Assembly: GCA_003244125.1 (NCBI GenBank)
Contig: QHBL01000096.1
Coordinates: 1 to 5,118, forward strand
Reading direction: 5' to 3'
DNA: 5,118 nucleotides
Source of the DNA: Chthoniobacterales bacterium
GTDB taxonomy: Bacteria; Verrucomicrobiota; Verrucomicrobiae; Chthoniobacterales; UBA10450
Shown here: positions 1 to 5,118 of the stretch, piece by piece
Numbering within the stretch: the first letter of the stretch is position 1
Layout of the letters: each line of letters begins with the position of its first letter
The notes under the pieces: generated by a model
What the model saw: the letters and a program-made list of their open reading frames with translations, nothing else
Database searches by the model: none
Told to the model about the DNA's origin: nothing
Translations under genes and position numbers: made by a program

Positions 1-1606
1 GCGCAACACCGGCATTCGCACGCAGGTGCAATCGCCGCGCGACATCAAAGGCGACAGCCCGGCGTACGCGTGGCTCACCGCGCTGCTCATGATCGCGGCC
101 AACCCACGCAATCACTTCGAGATTTTCGGCGTGTTGCGCGAAGTATTCGGCGTTTCCGATGACGAGCTGGCGCATTTCTCTCGCGGCCGCGACTACGCGT
201 TGCGGATCGATCGCGAAAGCGACGGCTCAGGCGCAGTTGTGGACGCACTCAATTTCCTGACAAACACGCGACGCGACATTTTCAAGAAACCGCTGCGCGA
301 TGCTGTCGCGGATTTGATTTCCGCGACCAAACTGCGGGGGCGACTCGCCTCATTGCCGCGCGAGTTTTTTGAAACCGCCGCGCCGGAGCTGGATGACCTA
401 CTCGCGCTCGCCTCGAGTGCCGAAGCCGAGGGGCAAACGCTTTCCGCGTTTGCCGAAAACCTGCGGCAGAATTTCTACGCCCTGCGCGAGCCGCGCCCGG
501 CTCAGACCGACGCAATCCAGCTCCTCACCTGCCACAAAGCCAAAGGCCTGCAATGGGACGCGGTCATCCTGCCATTTTTCCATCGCCGGCCATACCCGGC
601 GCGCAGCCTTTTTCCGCGGCTGATCCATCGCGGCTCCGAGCTGCCGGCCATTGTGGCGCTGGAGAGCGAGGATCTGACGGAAGAAACGCGAGAGCTGGTG
701 GAGCTGCGGGAGCGGCAGGAAACCGAGCGGCTGCTTTACGTGTCGCTCACACGCGCGCGCCACACGCTCATCCTGGCAGATGATGCCACTCTTTTCCAGC
801 GCGGCGGTAATGTGCACCGGCACTCCTTTGCGGCAGCGCTCAGGATATTTGAGGGCGAGCAGCATCGGACATCGTGGCGCAGTTTTCCTGGTCCGAATCA
901 CGCCGTGTGGCAGGCGCTCGGCAGCGAACTCTCCGCCGGTGAACTACCGGCAGGAGCTAACGAGATGCAGTTGGGCGACGTGCCTGTTGAGATCGCGCCG
1001 ATTTCGGCCGAGCAGCTTTCGCGCGCGACTCGTCGTGCATCGGAATTTCCGAAGCGAACGCTACCATCGTCATTCGCCGGCCATCGCAGCGACGAAAAAT
1101 GGCGACTCGACCGCGAGCCAGCATGGCGTGACCCGGCGCCGGGCACCGGGGCGATTGCTTACGGAAAATGGTGGCACGAATTGATGCAGGCTCTGCCCTC
1201 GCGTGAAAGCGACGCGCGCACGCGAATTTTTGCTGACGCGTTGCCACACTCGCCCGACAAGAAGCGCTCAACGCGCGAATGGGAATTGTTCAACACTTCG
1301 GATTTGGCGAATCAGATTTTTTCTGGCGAGTTCATGGCGCATGCGGAGATGCCGATGCTGTGGCGCAAGAGCGCGGGCGAATGCGTCGAAGGCGTGATCG
1401 ATCTAGCGATGTTTGCGCCCGATTCCAGTGAGTGGCTAATCATCGATTGGAAGACCGACCTGGTGGGATCGGGCGCGGCCGAATTGTTGCGAGAAGCGTA
1501 CGGCGCGCAGGTCGTCGCGTATGTGGAAGCGATTGCAGCCATTACGGGACAACCGGCTCGCGGCGGGTTGTATTCGAGCTCGGCTGGCGTGTGGCTGCCG
1601 CTGTGA
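1..1606 (+). CDS. UvrD/RecB-like helicase C-terminal part fused to a PD-(D/E)XK nuclease (AddA/RecB-type), 5' partial
   Basis: This is the C-terminal part of an ATP-dependent DNA helicase-exonuclease of the kind that resects double-strand breaks for recombination in the cytoplasm. The frame is already open at base 2, so the GTG at 26 is probably internal; residues below are counted from it. Superfamily 1 helicase motif V is at 166-180 (LLTCHKAKGLQWDAV) and motif VI at 233-245 (TERLLYVSLTRAR), with the conserved arginine. After a linker comes a RecB-type nuclease domain with H384 (GKWWHELM), D459 (GVIDL), D474 and K476 (DWKTD), and Q494 with Y499 (the YGAQVVAY motif), matching the His-Asp-Asp-x-Lys active site of RecB and AddA. 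The nuclease looks intact and the C-terminus is natural (TGA at 1604-1606). The Walker A and other N-terminal motifs lie upstream of the window. AddA-like is the best guess; I see no AddB or RecC partner, which may be upstream. Confidence 0.93.
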   Translation, partial: RNTGIRTQVQSPRDIKGDSPAYAWLTALLMIAANPRNHFEIFGVLREVFGVSDDELAHFSRGRDYALRIDRESDGSGAVVDALNFLTNTRRDIFKKPLRDAVADLISATKLRGRLASLPREFFETAAPELDDLLALASSAEAEGQTLSAFAENLRQNFYALREPRPAQTDAIQLLTCHKAKGLQWDAVILPFFHRRPYPARSLFPRLIHRGSELPAIVALESEDLTEETRELVELRERQETERLLYVSLTRARHTLILADDATLFQRGGNVHRHSFAAALRIFEGEQHRTSWRSFPGPNHAVWQALGSELSAGELPAGANEMQLGDVPVEIAPISAEQLSRATRRASEFPKRTLPSSFAGHRSDEKWRLDREPAWRDPAPGTGAIAYGKWWHELMQALPSRESDARTRIFADALPHSPDKKRSTREWELFNTSDLANQIFSGEFMAHAEMPMLWRKSAGECVEGVIDLAMFAPDSSEWLIIDWKTDLVGSGAAELLREAYGAQVVAYVEAIAAITGQPARGGLYSSSAGVWLPL

Positions 1607-1629
1607 AAATGAGCGTGAACATGTGTGGA

Positions 1630-1648
1630 GGCGTTTGTGTCAAACGCC
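1630..1648. repeat. Perfect 8-bp inverted repeat (hairpin) downstream of the helicase-nuclease
   Basis: GGCGTTTG at 1630-1637 and CAAACGCC at 1641-1648 are exact reverse complements around a 3-nt loop (TGT). The hairpin begins 23 nt after the helicase-nuclease stop codon. No run of T follows on either strand, so it is not a classical intrinsic terminator. It could slow or stop transcription, protect the 3' end of the upstream message, or be one copy of a dispersed palindromic repeat. The structure is seen directly; the function is inference. Confidence 0.55.
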
Positions 1649-1672
1649 GCCTGCTCGGAGACGTCGTCGGGG

Positions 1673-1700
1673 TTGGCACAAGCGCCGCTACATCTACAGT
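1673..1700 (+). promoter_or_regulatory. Candidate sigma70-type promoter of the S46 peptidase gene
   Basis: TTGGCA at 1673-1678 matches 5 of 6 bases of the -35 consensus. TACAGT at 1695-1700 matches 4 of 6 bases of the -10 consensus. The spacer is 16 bp. A start point 7 bases after the -10 box would fall on the A of the ATG at 1707, so the transcript would have almost no leader. No Shine-Dalgarno sequence precedes that ATG, which fits. Short matches like this arise often by chance, so it remains a candidate. Confidence 0.35.
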
Positions 1701-1706
1701 GCGCGC

Positions 1707-3771
1707 ATGCTTTTGCGTTTTCTCGCTGCGCTGTCGCTCGTCACTGCTTCGACCATCCTGGCTGATGAAGGGATGTGGTTGTTCAACAACCCGCCGTTTC
1801 AGCAGCTGAAGGAAAAATATCCAATTCGAGCCGACACCCCAGTGGCTTGAGCATCTGCAAAAGTCGGGTGTGCGCTTCAACTCGGGTGGAAGCGGCTCGT
1901 TCGTTTCCGCGAACGGGCTTGCCATCACCAATCATCACGTCGGGCTGGACACGTTGCAGAAGATTTCCAGCGAGCAGCACAATTACGTTCGCGACGGATT
2001 CTACGCGCGCTCACTGAAGGACGAAGTGAAAGCGACCGATCTCGAGCTCAACGTTCTCATGTCGATCGAAGACGTAACCGAGCGCGTGAAAGCGGCGGTT
2101 CAGCCCGGCATGTCACCTGACGACGCCAACAAAGCGCGCGGCAACGCGATTGCACAAATCGAGAAGGAGTCGCGCGAGAAAACCGGACTGCGCTCGGACG
2201 TTGTCACGCTTTATCAAGGCGGCGTTTACAACCTCTATCGCTACAAGCGCTACGATGATGTGCGACTGGTTTTCGCGCCCGAGGAACAAATCGCATTCTA
2301 CGGCGGCGACCCTGATAACTTCGAGTACCCGCGCTTCGATCTGGATATCTGCATCTTTCGCGCTTACGAGAATGGCCAGCCGGCGAAGATCGAGCATTAC
2401 CTGAAGTGGAACACGAAAGGTCCGGCCGACGGCGACCTCACTTTCGTCAGCGGAAATCCAGGCCGCACCGATCGCCAACTCGCTGTCAGCGAAGTCGCCG
2501 AGTTACGCGGCCAGGAAGTTCCTTATCTGCTGAACATGTTTTACCGTCGTGAGACGTTTCTCCACGCCTGGGCGGCGCGCAGCTTCGAAAACAAACGGCG
2601 TGCGCAAAACGACACCCGAGGCGTCGAGAATAATCGCAAGCGCTACAACGGCTATCTCGACGGCCTGCTCGATCCCGACATCTGGCGCTCGATCGAAGAC
2701 CGGCAGAAGAAACTCGCCGATGCCGGCGCTTTCTTCGACAAGATCAAACAGGCGCAGGATGCGACCGCGAAAGCGCTCCCGATCTACAACTACTTCGAAC
2801 AGTATCGCGGCCGGCCTGAAGCGACCTACCGGGCGCCGCGCGCGTTCTACAGCACATTGTTTCAGTATGCGCGACGCCTGCTCCGTCACGGTGACGAAAT
2901 GACGAAGCCGAATGGCGAACGTTTTCCGGAGTTTCGCGACAGCTATAAGGAATCCCTCGAGCTGGAGCTGTTCTCGTCCCAGCCGATCTATGATGACTAC
3001 GAGATCGTGAAGCTGACAGATTCGCTCACCGACATGACGACGCGGTTCGGGGAAGATGATTCTCTCGTAAAGCAAGTGCTCGGCGGCAAGTCACCGGTCG
3101 AGCGCGCCAGCGAGCTGATCACAGGCACGAAGTTGAAAGACATCGCGTTTCGCAAACAGCTTTACGCCGGGGGCGCCGCCGCAGTTTCCGCCGCGAAGGA
3201 TCCAATGATCGAGCTCGCGCGGCTCGTTGACGGCCCGGCGCGCGACGCCCGCAAAGTTTACGAAGCGCAGGATGAGATTAAGCAGCAGGCCTACGGGGAG
3301 ATCGCCAAAGCGCGTTTCGCCAGCCAGGGCACGAGCACGTATCCCGATGCCACGTTCACACTCCGCCTCTCCTACGGCACCGTGCGCGGGTATGAAGAAA
3401 ATGGAAAACAGATTTCGCCGTTGACGGAGATCGCCGGCCTCTACCAGCGCGGCGTCGAGCACAAAAACGAGCCGCCCTTCGACATCCCGAAGCGCTGGCT
3501 CGATCGCAAAACGAAGCTGAACCTCAAGACGCCGTTCAACTTCGTTTCCGACGCCGACATCATCGGCGGCAACAGCGGCAGCCCAGTGGTGAACAAGGAC
3601 AACGAATTCGTCGGCATTATTTTCGACGGCAACATCGAGTCACTCGTGCTCGATTGCATTTACTCCGACAAACAAGCACGCGCCGTCAGCGTCGATTCCG
3701 CCGCCATCAGCGAAGCGCTGCGCAGTGTCTATGACGCTGGCGGGCTCGCGGACGAACTGGAAGGCAAATAA
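1707..3771 (+). CDS. S46 family dipeptidyl-peptidase (DPP7-like), exported, broken by a one-base frameshift
   Basis: S46 enzymes are secreted serine exopeptidases that remove dipeptides from the N-termini of oligopeptides in the periplasm. Joining 1707-1820 to 1822-3771 (skipping one base) gives 687 residues, close to the usual 700-720. The ATG at 1707 begins a Sec signal peptide (hydrophobic to about residue 19, cleavage likely LA/DEG), followed by the family block DEGMWLFNNPPFQQLKEKY. The next frame continues with FEPTPQWLEHL and GGSGSFVS. In joined numbering the catalytic triad is H77 (TNHHVG), D213 (in FDLDICIFRAY) and S623 (GGNSGSP), all present. G641 in IIFDGN sits where acidic-specific DPP11 enzymes have arginine and DPP7 has glycine, so hydrophobic/broad specificity is inferred. 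F205 replaces the usual tryptophan of the DNW motif. The frame starting at GTG 1870 would lack the signal peptide and 54 residues. It is either a recent pseudogene or a sequencing error; nothing else looks decayed. Confidence 0.92.
1813..1822 (+). other. Site of the one-base frameshift in the S46 peptidase gene
   Basis: In the upstream frame the protein matches the S46 family through LKEKY (ending at base 1820), then turns to PIRADTPVA and meets TGA at 1848-1850. In the +1 frame the match resumes at once with QFEPTPQWLEHL from 1822. Removing one C of the CC at 1821-1822 restores LKEKYQFEPTP with no gap. Removing one A of the five-A run at 1813-1817 would also restore the frame but gives LKENIQF, a poorer fit to the family. 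One extra base is therefore the simplest explanation. Confidence 0.88.
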
Positions 3772-3777
3772 AATCGG

Positions 3778-4503
3778 CTACGGGGCGGCCGAGGCTGAGG
3801 GCGACGCTGAGGCCGCTGGCTTCACGTTGAGCAATTCGACCTCGAACTTCAGCGTCGCGTTCGGACCGATGTCGCCACCCGCGCCGCGTTCGCCGTAGGC
3901 GAGATTGGGCGGAATGAAGAGCTCGTATTTCGAACCCGGCTTCATTAGTTGCAATGCTTCCGTCCAGCCTTTGATCACCTGGTTGACCGGGAACGTCGCC
4001 GGCTGGCCGCGCTTGTAGGAACTGTCGAACTCCGTCCCATCAATCAACGTCCCGCGGTAGTTCACTTCGACCGTATCGCCAGCCTTGGGCGGACTGCCGC
4101 TTCCTTCCTTCAACATCTTGTATTGCAAACCGCTCGCGGTCGTTTTCACATCCGGTTTGCTCTTGTTATCAGCGAGAAATTTCTCGCCCTCCGCTTTGTT
4201 CTTTTGCCCTGTTTCCTGTCGAGCCGCGTTGCTTTTTTCCGTCATATCTTTTGAGAACTGCGTCATCACCTGCCGCACCTCTTCGTCAGTCATCAAGGGC
4301 TTGGCGCCGCTCAGAGCGTCGCGAATGCCGGCAGCGAGCGCATCGCTATTGATGTCCATCTTGTTCTTCTTAAAAGTGCCGCCGATGTCGAGGCCGATGC
4401 CGTAGCTGACTTTGTCTTTTGTGTCCTTGAGCGCAGGGCGATCCTGAGCGAAAACCGGTGCGGCCAAAGCGGCGAGTGCGATGAAAAGAGCGAATGGTTT
4501 CAT
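3778..4503 (-). CDS. Exported FKBP-type peptidyl-prolyl cis-trans isomerase (Mip/FkpA-like)
   Basis: This enzyme speeds cis-trans isomerisation of X-Pro bonds and helps fold exported proteins. The 241-residue product starts at ATG 4503 with a Sec signal peptide, cleavage likely VFA/Q at 19-20. An FKBP N-terminal dimerisation domain spans about 27-115 (KVSYGIGLDIGGTFKKNKMD), with a charged Lys/Glu-rich helix at 82-118. The FKBP catalytic domain covers 140-227. The pocket residues expected from FKBP12 are present: Y149, F159, D160, V176, I177, W180, Y203 and F220, so it should be active. An Ala/Ser/Pro tail of 13 residues ends the protein. Its TAG lies 6 bp from the converging S46 stop. The base order before the ATG is CACCTCCT, the complement of a Shine-Dalgarno, so no ribosome site is visible. 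An in-frame ATG at 4545 would add 14 residues with RRR; I prefer 4503 because the signal peptide there is standard. Confidence 0.95.
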   Translation of the reverse strand: MKPFALFIALAALAAPVFAQDRPALKDTKDKVSYGIGLDIGGTFKKNKMDINSDALAAGIRDALSGAKPLMTDEEVRQVMTQFSKDMTEKSNAARQETGQKNKAEGEKFLADNKSKPDVKTTASGLQYKMLKEGSGSPPKAGDTVEVNYRGTLIDGTEFDSSYKRGQPATFPVNQVIKGWTEALQLMKPGSKYELFIPPNLAYGERGAGGDIGPNATLKFEVELLNVKPAASASPSASAAP

Positions 4504-4543
4504 AGGAGGTGAGCGGGCCGCGCGGCGGCGAGTGAAGTCCGCC

Positions 4544-4571
4544 ATGCTATTAGAGAAAGCGCCATCGTCAA
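4544..4571 (-). promoter_or_regulatory. Candidate promoter of the FKBP gene, inside the start of the divergent gene
   Basis: Read on the minus strand, TTGACG (4571-4566) matches 5 of 6 bases of the -35 consensus. TAGCAT (4549-4544) matches 4 of 6 bases of the -10 consensus, with a 16-bp spacer. Transcription would begin near 4537 and give a leader of roughly 33 bases before ATG 4503. The -10 box would cover the start codon of the divergent gene. This is a weak prediction from consensus matching alone. Confidence 0.3.
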
Positions 4572-5118
4572 GTTTGCCGGCCGCATTGTTGCTGGGGTTC
4601 GCGTTGCTCTCCTCCGCGCAGTTGTGTCCCGCCATCGAGACCACGCCGGCGCAGGCGAGAAGCATCGGCCGCAAGATCTGGCAGAACGAATGCGGCGGCG
4701 CGGTTGAAGGTCTGACCTCGTGGAATGCAGGGGAGAATTTCGCCTCCCTCGGCATTGGCCATTTCATCTGGTATCCCGCAGGCCACCGCGGGCCATTCGA
4801 GGAAAGTTTTCCCGAACTGGTTGCGTTCGTCAGCGGGCGCGGCGCGAAATTGCCAAAACTGCTTCTCGTTAGGCACGACGCTCCATGTCCGTGGAATTCC
4901 CGCGCTGAATTCCTCGCCGCGCAGAGTTCGCCTGAGATGAAGCAACTGCGCCACTTTCTCACGGACACGATCGATCTTCAGGCGCAGTTTCTGGTCTGGC
5001 GGCTGCAAAACGGTTTGCCGAAAATGCTGGCGCGAAGTTCCGATGGGGCGCACGTACAGCGCGAGTTCGACCGAGTAGGAGCCACGGCTCAGGGTTGCTA
5101 CGCGCTGGTCGATTATGT
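4544..5118 (+). CDS. Conserved exported protein of unknown function, 3' partial
   Basis: The frame from ATG 4544 stays open to the window edge (191 codons plus two bases), so the C-terminus is missing. Residues 11-25 are hydrophobic (LPAALLLGFALLSSA), consistent with a Sec signal peptide; C28 lies after it but is not in a good lipobox. The mature part has distinctive sequence: IGRKIWQNECGG at 41-52, GLTSWNAGENFASLGIGHF at 56-74 and GPFEESFPELVAF near 83-95. These look like conserved protein rather than a random frame, and I recall similar blocks in uncharacterised bacterial proteins. E49 followed by S68 and GIGH (70-73) recalls the Glu-Thr-GIGH signature of T4-type lysozymes, but this is only a motif resemblance. 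An in-frame GTG at 4532 would add MKSA and a positive charge; neither start has a clear ribosome site. Long antisense frames over this stretch are shadows. The gene diverges from the FKBP gene. Confidence 0.82.
   Translation, partial: MLLEKAPSSSLPAALLLGFALLSSAQLCPAIETTPAQARSIGRKIWQNECGGAVEGLTSWNAGENFASLGIGHFIWYPAGHRGPFEESFPELVAFVSGRGAKLPKLLLVRHDAPCPWNSRAEFLAAQSSPEMKQLRHFLTDTIDLQAQFLVWRLQNGLPKMLARSSDGAHVQREFDRVGATAQGCYALVDY

Noticed and set aside
26..28. GTG as the true start of the helicase-nuclease
   Set aside because: The frame is open through the left edge, there is no ribosome site, and the protein from here would lack all ATP-binding motifs of its family.
398..901. 167-residue minus-strand frame opposite the helicase
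   Set aside because: It lies entirely antisense to the conserved helicase motifs V and VI and has no recognisable features; typical shadow frame in GC-rich DNA.
1843..1851. Programmed +1 frameshift at the TGA stop (GCT TGA G, as in prfB)
   Set aside because: Family similarity already switches to the +1 frame at about 1821, nine codons before the stop, so slippage at the stop would leave a non-family segment. No internal Shine-Dalgarno element was seen before it.
2503..3075. 190-residue minus-strand frame opposite the peptidase
   Set aside because: It is antisense to a well-supported S46 coding region, with no start signals or family match.
4420..4543. Plus-strand promoter for the unknown exported gene inside the FKBP 5' region
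   Set aside because: TTGAGC near 4426 has no acceptable -10 partner at the proper distance, so no promoter could be supported.
4504..4968. N-terminal extension of the FKBP to about 396 residues on the minus strand
   Set aside because: The standard signal peptide begins at ATG 4503, and the plus strand over the same bases carries a protein-like open frame with an export signal.

Overview
The window is a GC-rich, densely coded piece of bacterial chromosome with four protein-coding genes and no RNA gene, mobile element or CRISPR array that I can see. The mix of a RecB/AddA-like helicase-nuclease, a secreted S46 dipeptidyl-peptidase, a Mip/FkpA-type FKBP and a conserved exported protein of unknown function would fit a free-living Gram-negative bacterium. 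I lean towards Verrucomicrobiota or a similar soil or water lineage, but this is inference from gene content only; no marker gene is present.

Layout. (1) From the left edge to 1606 (+) lies the C-terminal part of a UvrD/Rep-family helicase fused to a PD-(D/E)XK nuclease; its N-terminus is outside the window. (2) A 100-bp gap (1607-1706) holds a small perfect hairpin and a plausible promoter. (3) 1707-3771 (+) is an S46 dipeptidyl-peptidase whose reading frame is broken by one extra base near 1821. The signal peptide and first conserved block (1707-1820) are in one frame, and everything from 1822 on, including the whole catalytic triad, is in another. (4) 4503-3778 (-) is a complete exported FKBP-type peptidyl-prolyl isomerase that converges on the peptidase with only 6 bp between the stop codons. 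(5) From 4544 (+) to the right edge runs a fourth gene, divergent from the FKBP, encoding an exported protein of unknown function. Long antisense frames cover it, so it is easily overlooked.

How the genes relate. Three of the four products carry export signals and would act in the periplasm or envelope: a peptidase, a folding catalyst and the unknown protein. The helicase-nuclease is a separate cytoplasmic DNA-repair function. No operon joins them; the hairpin and the new promoter suggest that the peptidase is transcribed on its own. The most notable points are the single-base frameshift in the peptidase, the possible leaderless start of that gene, the hidden exported gene at the right end with a faint lysozyme-like signature, and the very short divergent start region at 4504-4543.
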